A program made the translations under genes and the position numbers. Under the pieces are notes generated by a model. It made no database searches, was not told the DNA's origin, and saw nothing but the letters and a program-made list of their open reading frames with translations. Of a stretch of DNA of 64,000 nt, positions 57,413 to 64,000 are shown in pieces. Position 1 is the stretch's first letter, and every line of letters starts with the position of its first letter. The DNA is from an uncultured Mobilibacterium sp. (GTDB lineage: Bacteria > Bacillota > Clostridia > Peptostreptococcales > Anaerovoracaceae): NCBI GenBank assembly GCA_947254375.1, contig CAMYCF010000001.1:124001-188000 (forward strand). The letters run 5' to 3'.

Positions 57413-58171
57413 TCAAGCACTGTACGGCGCTTCGACTATGTCGTAAAAACTGCCCGGATCGAGGCTCGCACCCCCTACCAAGGCCCCGTTTATGTCATTC
57501 ATCGCCAAAATCTCGGCCACGTTTTGTGGTTTTACACTGCCGCCGTACTGAATGATCACTTCGGCCGCGGTTTTTTCATCGAAAATTTCCGAAATAATTT
57601 TTCTTATTTCTTCGCACATTTCCTGCGCCTGCTCCGGCGTCGCCGTTTTTCCGGTCCCTATCGCCCATATCGGCTCGTACGCCACGACGATCTTCTCCAT
57701 ATCCTCGGGATCGATCCCGGCGAGGTCCGCTTTGAGCTGCCCCGCGACGAAAGATTTTTCTTTCCCATCTTCCCTCGTCTCGAGCGACTCGCCCACGCAG
57801 AGTATCGGCCCGATGCCGTTCGCCATGAGGAGTTTGAGCTTTTTATTGATCCTTTCGTCCGTCTCGCCGAAGTATATCCTCCGCTCCGAGTGGCCTACGA
57901 CGCAGAGGTCGACGCCGATCTCTTTGAGCATGGCAACGGATATCTCTCCGGTAAAAGCGCCCTGCTCTTCGTGGCAGACGTTCTGCGCCCCGACTTTTAT
58001 CCCGCTCCCTTCAAAAGCTTTTTTCAGCGCTTCGAGCTGGGTAAAAGGTGCGATCACCGCCGCCTCCTGCGGCCGGCTCGGTTTCAGTGCGATAAAATCA
58101 TCGGCAAAGGCGACGGCTTCCGCCGTCGTCTTGTGCATCTTCCAATTCCCTGCAATGAGAATTTTCTTCAT
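57413..58171 (-). CDS. tpiA: Triosephosphate isomerase
   Basis: A 252-residue (beta/alpha)8 enzyme interconverting dihydroxyacetone phosphate and glyceraldehyde 3-phosphate. The NWKMHKT start carries the substrate Lys, HSERR holds the catalytic His, and VAYEPIWAIGTGKTA holds the catalytic Glu and loop 6. Full length. GGAGG precedes the ATG. It follows pgk by about 30 bp, in the gap-pgk-tpiA order. Confidence 0.98.
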   Translation of the reverse strand: MKKILIAGNWKMHKTTAEAVAFADDFIALKPSRPQEAAVIAPFTQLEALKKAFEGSGIKVGAQNVCHEEQGAFTGEISVAMLKEIGVDLCVVGHSERRIYFGETDERINKKLKLLMANGIGPILCVGESLETREDGKEKSFVAGQLKADLAGIDPEDMEKIVVAYEPIWAIGTGKTATPEQAQEMCEEIRKIISEIFDEKTAAEVIIQYGGSVKPQNVAEILAMNDINGALVGGASLDPGSFYDIVEAPYSA

Positions 58172-58200
58172 ATCTTCCTCCGTCAGTAAAAAAGCTAAAA

Positions 58201-59385
58201 CTACTTATCGGCGATAACTTCGATGCCCGGCAGCTTCTTTCCTTCGAGCATCTCGAGGCTCGCTCCGCCTCCCGTCGATATGTGTGTCACCTTATCTTCA
58301 AGTCCGAATTTCTTTATGGCTGCCGCCGAGTCTCCGCCTCCGATTATGCTGACCGCGTCGCTCTCCGCCAGCGCTTCAGCGACCGCGCGCGTTCCTGCGG
58401 CGAAATTATCCATTTCGAACACGCCCATAGGTCCGTTCCACACGACGGTCTTCGCATTCTTTATGTTCTTCGCGAAAAGCTCCCTCGTCTCAGGTCCGAT
58501 GTCGAGTCCCATGCGCTCCGCCGGGATCGCATCTATCGCATATACATCGTGAGGCGAGTCGTTGTCGAAGCTGTCCGCCGCAACGACGTCAACAGGAAGG
58601 ACGAAGTCGACGCCCGCCTCTTTCGCCTTTTTCATTATGTCCTTTGCGAGTTCGAGGTTCTCTTCGTCGCATATCGAAGATCCGATCTCGTAACCTTCGG
58701 CCTTCAGGAACGTATATGCCATTCCGCCGCCGATGAGGATCGAGTCCACCTTGGTGAGCAGGTTCGTTATTACCGGGATCTTGTCTCCGATCTTCGCTCC
58801 GCCCATTATCGCGGTAAAAGGTCTCTCCGGATCTTCGAGAAGCTCGATAAAAGCTTTTACTTCCTTCTCTACGAGGAAGCCCATGACCGTCGGCAGGAAA
58901 TCCGCTATGCCGGCTGTCGAAGCGTGCGCCCTGTGAGCCGTCCCGAAAGCGTCCTGTACGAAGACGTCTCCGAGGGAAGAAAGCTCGCGCGCGAACCCGG
59001 GGTCGTTGTCGGTCTCTTCCTTGCGGAACCTTACGTTCTCAAGAAGAGCGTCGTCTCCGGCTGCGAGGGCCGCGACCTCTTTTTTTACCGAATCGTCTAC
59101 CACGACGTCGGATGCGATGAATTTTACTTTTTTACCCAGGAGCTCCGAAAGCCTGTCAGCGACCGGTTTTAGGGAAAACTCTTTTTTTGCCTCACCCTTC
59201 GGCCTTCCGAGGTGCGACATCAGGACGACCTTCGCGCCCTTGTCCGAGAGATACTCGATCGTCGGGACGGCTGCCCTGATCCTTTTATCGTCGGTGATCG
59301 TCGTTCCGTCGAGCGGCACGTTGAAGTCACATCTTACGACGGCGGTCTTGCCGGCCCAGTCTATGTCTTTGATACTTTTTCTCAT
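58201..59385 (-). CDS. pgk: Phosphoglycerate kinase
   Basis: A 394-residue two-domain kinase, the first ATP-forming step of lower glycolysis. RCDFNVPLDG at the start and LMSHLGRPKGE form the 3-phosphoglycerate site. The C-terminal nucleotide domain has TAFIMGGAKIGDKI-like AIMGGAKIGDKI, WNGPMGVFE and GGGDSAAAI. Full length. GGGAGG precedes the ATG. Confidence 0.98.
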   Translation of the reverse strand: MRKSIKDIDWAGKTAVVRCDFNVPLDGTTITDDKRIRAAVPTIEYLSDKGAKVVLMSHLGRPKGEAKKEFSLKPVADRLSELLGKKVKFIASDVVVDDSVKKEVAALAAGDDALLENVRFRKEETDNDPGFARELSSLGDVFVQDAFGTAHRAHASTAGIADFLPTVMGFLVEKEVKAFIELLEDPERPFTAIMGGAKIGDKIPVITNLLTKVDSILIGGGMAYTFLKAEGYEIGSSICDEENLELAKDIMKKAKEAGVDFVLPVDVVAADSFDNDSPHDVYAIDAIPAERMGLDIGPETRELFAKNIKNAKTVVWNGPMGVFEMDNFAAGTRAVAEALAESDAVSIIGGGDSAAAIKKFGLEDKVTHISTGGGASLEMLEGKKLPGIEVIADK

Positions 59386-59449
59386 ATGCGATCCTCCCGC
59401 AATATAACACAGCCTCGGCGTCCGCTTCGGCTGTGGATATCGTTTTTAT

Positions 59450-60463
59450 TTATTTGTGATCTACGGAGTACATGTGTCTCATGAGCTCCAGGATCTTCGC
59501 GCTGTAACCGAACTCGTTGTCGTAGAACGAGATGAGCTTGAAGAACTTATCGTTCAGCTCGATGCCCTCTCTGGCGTCGAATATCGAAGTGTGAGGATCT
59601 CCCACGAAGTCGAGCGATACGACTTCGTCGTCGACGTATTCGATGACGCCCTTGAGTTCGTTCTCGGAAGCTTCTTTTACCGCCTTGCAGATCTCATCGT
59701 AGCTCGCCGATTTTTTGAGGACCACATTGAGGTCGATAACTGAAACATCGGCTGTCGGCACCCTGTAGGAAATGCCCGTCATCCTGCCTGCGAGGTCAGG
59801 AATTACGAGCCCTACAGCTTTGGCTGCTCCCGTCGTCGAAGGAATGATGTTTCCGAATACGGATCTGCCCGTTCTCCAGTCCTTCATGGATCTTGCGTCT
59901 ACTACCTTCTGCTTTGCCGTAGCGGCGTGTATGGTCGACATGAGTCCCTGCTCGATGCCCCAGTTGTCGTTGATGACTTTGCACAGAGGTGCGAGGCAGT
60001 TCGTCGTGCAGGAGGCATTCGATACGACGTTGTATTCCGGCTTATATTCCCTGTGGTTTACTCCGTATACGAAAGTCGGCGTCTCTTTGTCCTTCGCAGG
60101 TGCCGAAATTATTACTTTCTTCGCTCCGGCATCGAGGTGAGCCTGAGCCTTCTCGGTAGTGTTGTAAGCTCCCGTTCCTTCCATGATGTACTCGGCTCCG
60201 CAGTCTCCCCAAGGGATGTCCTTCGCTTCGTTTTCCATGAATACAGGGATCTTCTTTCCGTCGATCATTATTCCCTTGTCGTACTTCTCGATGCTGCCCG
60301 GGAAACGACCGAACGTCGAATCATATTTGAGCATGTAAACGATGTAATCGAGATCGGAATTTCTGTAATTGATACCTGCGATCTCAACGTCCGGCATGTC
60401 GACGGCCGCCCTCATGACAACTCTGGAGATCCTTCCGAATCCACTGATTCCAACTCTTACCAT
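59450..60463 (-). CDS. gap: Glyceraldehyde-3-phosphate dehydrogenase, type I, with unusual cofactor region
   Basis: A 337-residue tetrameric dehydrogenase. The catalytic Cys152 is in SNASCTTNCLAP; the STTGAAKAV and YDNEFGYS stretches are typical. Two positions of the NAD-binding fold are unusual: GFGRISR in place of GFGRIGR, and Tyr33 in GINYRN where NAD-specific enzymes normally have Asp (GIND). This may loosen the preference for NAD over NADP. AGGAGG precedes the ATG. First gene of the gap-pgk-tpiA cluster. Confidence 0.95.
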   Translation of the reverse strand: MVRVGISGFGRISRVVMRAAVDMPDVEIAGINYRNSDLDYIVYMLKYDSTFGRFPGSIEKYDKGIMIDGKKIPVFMENEAKDIPWGDCGAEYIMEGTGAYNTTEKAQAHLDAGAKKVIISAPAKDKETPTFVYGVNHREYKPEYNVVSNASCTTNCLAPLCKVINDNWGIEQGLMSTIHAATAKQKVVDARSMKDWRTGRSVFGNIIPSTTGAAKAVGLVIPDLAGRMTGISYRVPTADVSVIDLNVVLKKSASYDEICKAVKEASENELKGVIEYVDDEVVSLDFVGDPHTSIFDAREGIELNDKFFKLISFYDNEFGYSAKILELMRHMYSVDHK

Positions 60464-60534
60464 TTCTTCCTCCTAATCGGTTAATTAAAAAAATATAAAA
60501 TATGTGTTCGGCTACGCCCGTAAAAGCGGCCGAA

Positions 60535-61005
60535 TCATCTGAGCTCCGGGAAACCTGTCTGTCTCAGAGCCTCGAACAATATGATATTTACTGAATTTGA
60601 AAGATTTAGCGAACGCGCCGCCGTGTTCTCGCTCATCGGGATGCGTACCGCACTTTCCCTGTGATCTTCTATAAAGTCCCTCGGGAGTCCATTCGTCTCG
60701 CGTCCAAAAAACAACAAATCGCCGTCGCGATACTCTGCGTCGGCGTATGAAATGCTGCCCTTCGTCGTTGCAAGATACATTCTTCTGTCTCCGTTCAGCG
60801 AAAGAAAATCTTCAAGCGAGTCGTAGACTCTGAGGTCGACGTACTTCCAGTAATCGAGCCCCGCCCGTCTCACCGTCTTGTCGTCGATGTTGAATCCGAG
60901 AGGCCTTATGAGGTTCAGTACGGTATTCGTCGCGGCACACGTTCTCGCTATGTTTCCCGTGTTCTGCGGTATCTCGGGTTCGACGAGTACTACTTCAAAA
61001 GACAT
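60535..61005 (-). CDS. trmL: tRNA (cytidine(34)-2'-O)-methyltransferase
   Basis: A 156-residue SPOUT (trefoil-knot) methyltransferase that modifies the wobble base of certain leucine tRNAs. Family motifs: EPEIPQNTGNIARTCAATN (8-26), LIRPLGF, LLFGRETNGLPRDF and the C-terminal RIPMSENTAARSLNLSNSVNII. Normal length. GGAGAG precedes the ATG. About 70 bp separate it from gap downstream. Confidence 0.96.
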   Translation of the reverse strand: MSFEVVLVEPEIPQNTGNIARTCAATNTVLNLIRPLGFNIDDKTVRRAGLDYWKYVDLRVYDSLEDFLSLNGDRRMYLATTKGSISYADAEYRDGDLLFFGRETNGLPRDFIEDHRESAVRIPMSENTAARSLNLSNSVNIILFEALRQTGFPELR

Positions 61006-61093
61006 TGCGCTCTCCTAAAAAATATTCATCCAGCATGTTCATGATACCAATAAAAAGATCTTTTTTCAATACAATGGCGTATAAATGCACCGA

Positions 61094-61114
61094 GCCGCCC
61101 TTTACGAGGGCGGC
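61094..61114 (-). terminator. Possible weak terminator after the radical SAM gene
   Basis: A perfect 8-bp GC-rich stem (GCCGCCCT with AGGGCGGC, five-base loop), 34 bases beyond the stop at 61148. No T run follows on the minus strand, so termination is uncertain. Confidence 0.4.
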
Positions 61115-61147
61115 CCGACGCATCTTGCTGTGTGGTTTTTAAGCGCA

Positions 61148-62617
61148 TTATTGCTGCGCGATCTTTGCATTATCCATTATCGGTTCTTTCGGTTTGCTTT
61201 CGCTGAGCTTTTTTTCCGCAGCCTCCGCCGCCATTTGCTCTATGCTTTTATCGTTGGCGTGAACGGCTTTGTACTTGTGGCTCTTAGGAAGGTTCTCCCA
61301 CATATCTTCGGCGACAGGAGCCCAGTCCTTCGCGTACTGCTGGCACTTTCCGCACAGATGCTCTGCCGATTCAGGCGACTGAAGGTCGGTCGATACCGCA
61401 CCCGTCTTCCTTACCATGCTGACGAGCTTATCAGGATTCTCGAGCATCGGGCAAGGTTTGAGCATGTTGTCGTTGAAAGGCTGACCGTCGTGGTAAGCCA
61501 TCATCATAGGAGATCTGAGCGCTTCAAGCAGCGTCTTCTCCCTGATATTGGAATCCGAATAGTGTACGAAAACGCAAGGGTCGATATCTCCGTTGGCGTT
61601 GATGTGGAAGTATCTCTTTCCTCCCGCGATGCATCCGCCTACGTATTCCGCGTCGTTCTGGAAGTCCATCGCAAAGAGCGGTTTGTACTTTCTGAACTCC
61701 CTTACCCTTCTGTATACTTCTCTTCTCTGTTCAGGCGAAGGAAGCAGTTCCGGAGAAGCGTCGTTTCCTACAGGCATGTAGTGGAAGTACCAGATGAAGT
61801 ATGCTCCGAGCGAGATAAGCGTATCGTAGTACTCTTCCGACGTTATCGACTCGTAGTTCCTGCTCGTGTAGCAGGACGAGATACCGAAGATGAGTTTCTT
61901 CTTCTGGAGCATCTTCATGGCATTCGTAGCCTTCTTGTAAACGCCCTGTCCGCGCCTGTCGTCGGTCGCGTCTTCCATACCTTCGAGCGATATCGCAGGA
62001 ACGAAGTTGCCGACTCTCAGCATGTCGTCCGCAAATTCCTCATCGATAAGAGTTCCGTTGGTGAACGAAAGGAAGATGCAGTCGTTGTGCTTCTCGCAGA
62101 GCCTGATCAGGTCCTTCTTCCTTACGAGCGGTTCTCCGCCCGTGTATATGTACATGTAAACGCCGAGTTCTTTGCCCTGGCGGATTATATCGTCTATCTC
62201 TTCGAACGAAAGGTTGAGCTTGTAGCCGTATTCGGCCGCCCAGCAACCCGTACATTTAAGGTTGCAGGCCGAAGTCGGGTCGAGCAGTATCGCCCAAGGG
62301 ATGTTACATCCGTATTTCTCCCTGTTTTCGTCCTGTTTTCTCCACCCTATCATGGAAGCGTTGACGAAGAAGTTCGTGAACATCTTCTTCAATACATGCG
62401 GATCTACGTCGTGAATAACATGTAAAACGTAGTCGTGGTAAGGATGGTTAGGATCGGTGATGACCTCCCTTATCGTCTCTCTCTGCGTGGTAAAAGTCCC
62501 GCGCGAAAGCTTGTCCGCAAGTTTCATTACCTTAGGAAGGTTCTTCTCCGGATCTTTACAGATCTTGTCTATAGTGCGTTCGATCGCGGCTTTTTTGATT
62601 GCAGTTGAAATATCCAT
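61148..62617 (-). CDS. Radical SAM protein with a C-terminal cysteine-rich (SPASM-like) region
   Basis: A 489-residue protein starting MDISTAIKKAAIERTIDK at ATG 62617 (GGTGAGG upstream). The radical SAM cluster motif CNLKCTGC gives Cys118, Cys122 and Cys125. The SAM-binding GGEP follows in YIYTGGEPLVRKKDL. After the barrel, Cys residues in GGCIAGG, IDPCVF, LKPCPML and HLCGKCQQY fit auxiliary iron-sulfur clusters. The N-terminal 90 residues are a helical extension and the last 50 are Lys/Ala/Glu-rich. Substrate unknown. It follows the SDR gene by 41 bp. An anaerobic tailoring or maturation role is only a guess. Confidence 0.88.
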   Translation of the reverse strand: MDISTAIKKAAIERTIDKICKDPEKNLPKVMKLADKLSRGTFTTQRETIREVITDPNHPYHDYVLHVIHDVDPHVLKKMFTNFFVNASMIGWRKQDENREKYGCNIPWAILLDPTSACNLKCTGCWAAEYGYKLNLSFEEIDDIIRQGKELGVYMYIYTGGEPLVRKKDLIRLCEKHNDCIFLSFTNGTLIDEEFADDMLRVGNFVPAISLEGMEDATDDRRGQGVYKKATNAMKMLQKKKLIFGISSCYTSRNYESITSEEYYDTLISLGAYFIWYFHYMPVGNDASPELLPSPEQRREVYRRVREFRKYKPLFAMDFQNDAEYVGGCIAGGKRYFHINANGDIDPCVFVHYSDSNIREKTLLEALRSPMMMAYHDGQPFNDNMLKPCPMLENPDKLVSMVRKTGAVSTDLQSPESAEHLCGKCQQYAKDWAPVAEDMWENLPKSHKYKAVHANDKSIEQMAAEAAEKKLSESKPKEPIMDNAKIAQQ

Positions 62618-62658
62618 GATTGCCTCACCCTTTTCTGTCTCCTTCCGACCTGAATATC

Positions 62659-63477
62659 TCAGATCTTTCTTATAAGTTCCCATAAACACATCATCAGCTC
62701 CGACGGCATGAGTTTCGCCGCTATGCGGTGCAGGATCGGTATCGGTCCCGGAAGCGAAACGGGAACTCCCGCCTTGATGTCGTAAAATACGAGCCATGAT
62801 GTGAACAATGATTCGGATGCAAGGGGAAATCCCTTGATCCTCCCGGCGCCGCCGCTTTTGCGGGCCGTCTCGATAAACTCCGTATCTTTGATCCAATACG
62901 GACAAACCGCAGTAACCATTATTTTCTTATGAAAAAGTTCAAGTCTCAATGCCCTGCTGTACCGGTAAAGAAAAGCTTTGCTCGCGGCGTAGATGTTTAA
63001 GAACCGGAACGGTTGGAACGCCGCCGTTGAGCAGATCTCGGCTATGTGTGATCCTTCGCTCATATACGGAACGGTTATCTTGGTCATCCCGACCGCCGCC
63101 CTGCAGTTCAGATCGATCATCGCCTCTCCGTCCTCCAGGGTCACCTCGTAGATGTCCCCTATCTTTCCCATTCCCGCCGCGTTGATCAGATATCTCACGT
63201 CCGGCTTCTCTTCCTCAAGAATTTCGGATAGCTTTCTGAAAGAATCCTTCTCGGTAAGATCGAAAGACATCGGTCTTACAGGCGTCTCGGTCTCCTCATT
63301 GAGAGCTTCGAGACGCTCCTTCCTGCGGGCTATCGCCCAGATCTCGTCGAGGTCTTCGTTTTGGTCCAATAGTAGGAGAAGATCCTTTCCGAGTCCGGCG
63401 GAAGCTCCGGTAACGATACCGATCTTCTTACCGCGGGCCGTTTTCTCTTTGCTGTCAGAATCGTGGATATCTGCCAT
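62659..63477 (-). CDS. Short-chain dehydrogenase/reductase (SDR) family protein
   Basis: A 272-residue Rossmann-fold oxidoreductase. The cofactor motif TGASAGLGK is at about residues 24-32, NAAGMG near 99, the catalytic Ser in the EICSTAA stretch and the active-site YAASK with the following KAFLYRYSRALRLE helix. An Arg-Arg pair in AIARRKERL after strand 2 suggests NADP preference. A basic, helical C-terminus (LMPSELMMCLWELIRKI) may touch the membrane. Substrate unknown. It lies between the helical protein gene (18 bp) and the radical SAM gene (41 bp). Confidence 0.9.
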   Translation of the reverse strand: MADIHDSDSKEKTARGKKIGIVTGASAGLGKDLLLLLDQNEDLDEIWAIARRKERLEALNEETETPVRPMSFDLTEKDSFRKLSEILEEEKPDVRYLINAAGMGKIGDIYEVTLEDGEAMIDLNCRAAVGMTKITVPYMSEGSHIAEICSTAAFQPFRFLNIYAASKAFLYRYSRALRLELFHKKIMVTAVCPYWIKDTEFIETARKSGGAGRIKGFPLASESLFTSWLVFYDIKAGVPVSLPGPIPILHRIAAKLMPSELMMCLWELIRKI

Positions 63478-63495
63478 GGCTTTTACTTTCCGGAG

Positions 63496-63903
63496 TTATT
63501 CCTGACTGAGCTGTTTTGCCGTAACTTCGAGAGCCGATACGAGGGCGTTGCTTGCCGCCATCATCGCGAAATCGAGCTCATACTCTGCGAGGAGCAACTC
63601 ATTATTCACACACGAATCGGTGTCTTCGAGCAGGTAACATTCTTTCAGTTCGTTCTTCGCCTTGAAAGCGGCTTCTTTGATCTCAGAAAACGATCCTTCG
63701 AGTTTCTTCGATATCCCGTCCTTCGAGTTCCGAAGCCTGTCGCTCAGAGAGGAGTCGATAGTAGCGCACTCAGCCTTAAGCTCTGCGATCTCTTTTTCTA
63801 TCTCATCGCAGGTCGAAGACTCTCCTATATTGATGCGCGTCCGCATTCTGGATATAGTGTCGTCCATTTCGCGGAGCTTGATCGAAAGGATCTCATGCGC
63901 CAT
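63496..63903 (-). CDS. Unknown helical (coiled-coil) protein
   Basis: A 135-residue protein with no recognised family. It starts MAHEILSIKLREMDDTISRM at ATG 63903 with AAGGAGG nine bases upstream. Nearly the whole length is amphipathic helix with heptad-like spacing (about 8-90), and it contains three Cys residues (CDEIEKE, CATIDSS, and CYLLEDTDSC region). No signal peptide or membrane segment. It heads the group with the SDR and radical SAM genes and could be a small partner protein. Confidence 0.72.
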   Translation of the reverse strand: MAHEILSIKLREMDDTISRMRTRINIGESSTCDEIEKEIAELKAECATIDSSLSDRLRNSKDGISKKLEGSFSEIKEAAFKAKNELKECYLLEDTDSCVNNELLLAEYELDFAMMAASNALVSALEVTAKQLSQE

Positions 63904-63981
63904 TGAAACCAACCTCCTTCTTTGTGGTTATCGTAATTTTACTCCCCGCCCGCAAAGCGTTCAATTAACATAAATAAATGA

Positions 63982-64000
63982 GTGTAAAGTATCTTTACAC
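63982..64000. promoter_or_regulatory. Perfect inverted repeat at the right edge
   Basis: GTGTAAAG and CTTTACAC are 8-bp arms separated by TAT, about 80 bases upstream of the unknown helical protein gene. It may be an operator for this operon. The context to the right is outside the window. Confidence 0.45.

Overview
This 64 kb window looks like a chromosomal segment of an anaerobic Gram-positive bacterium of the class Clostridia (Bacillota). The gene orders alaS-ireB-ruvX, dgt-dnaG-rpoD-trmK and gap-pgk-tpiA-secG are typical of that group. So are strong AGGAGG ribosome sites, an ECF thiamine transporter under a TPP riboswitch, choline-binding-type cell-wall repeats, a membrane pyrophosphatase and a very large 2-hydroxyacyl-CoA dehydratase activase-like protein. 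A genus cannot be named from the sequence alone. Base composition is near 50% GC, with a strikingly frequent GTAAAA/TTTTAC word. I saw no tRNA, rRNA, CRISPR array, prophage or insertion sequence.

Layout. 1-12.3 kb (minus strand): a long cluster reading yebC, an S58 peptidase with an acidic insertion, polA, coaE, alaS, ireB, ruvX, purO, purB and a purH-type AICAR transformylase cut by the left edge. 12.4-17.2 kb: a 1455-residue activase-like protein and the RNase P RNA. 17.3-21 kb: a secreted coiled-coil/CAP/choline-binding-repeat protein broken by one extra base in a G6 tract and apparently starting at CTG. 21-29.5 kb: a YkvI-like membrane protein, trmK, rpoD, dnaG, dgt, dut, an M16 peptidase and an unknown gene. 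29.6-33.3 kb (plus strand): pepF, NAD kinase and an RluA-type pseudouridine synthase. 33.4-36.0 kb (minus): a small operon with msrAB. 36.1-37.7 kb (plus): thiN, then a TPP riboswitch and thiT. 37.8-41.1 kb (minus): an intact 1093-residue surface protein. 41.3-48.2 kb (minus): a TetR-led operon for an ECF transporter and two exporter-type ABC half-transporters. 48.3-51.8 kb: pheST. 51.9-54.7 kb: a second large surface protein, also frameshifted. 54.9-61.0 kb: hppA, secG, tpiA, pgk, gap and trmL. 61.1-63.9 kb: a radical SAM protein, a short-chain dehydrogenase and an unknown helical protein.

The most interesting unit is the 37.8-48.2 kb region. A 16-bp palindrome of form GTTAG-N6-CTAAC overlaps the tetR promoter and recurs just downstream of the -10 box of the large surface protein gene about 7 kb away. 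This suggests that one TetR-family repressor controls both a surface receptor-like protein and an ECF/ABC uptake system. The gene set (Trep_Strep/MptD S component, T component, fused double ATPase, two ABC half-transporters) recalls the siaD-H region of streptococcal haem-uptake loci, so haem or a metallophore is a reasonable but unproven ligand.

Two of the three large surface-protein genes are broken by an apparent one-base excess, while the housekeeping genes are intact. Contingency switching, recent decay and sequencing or assembly error all remain possible.
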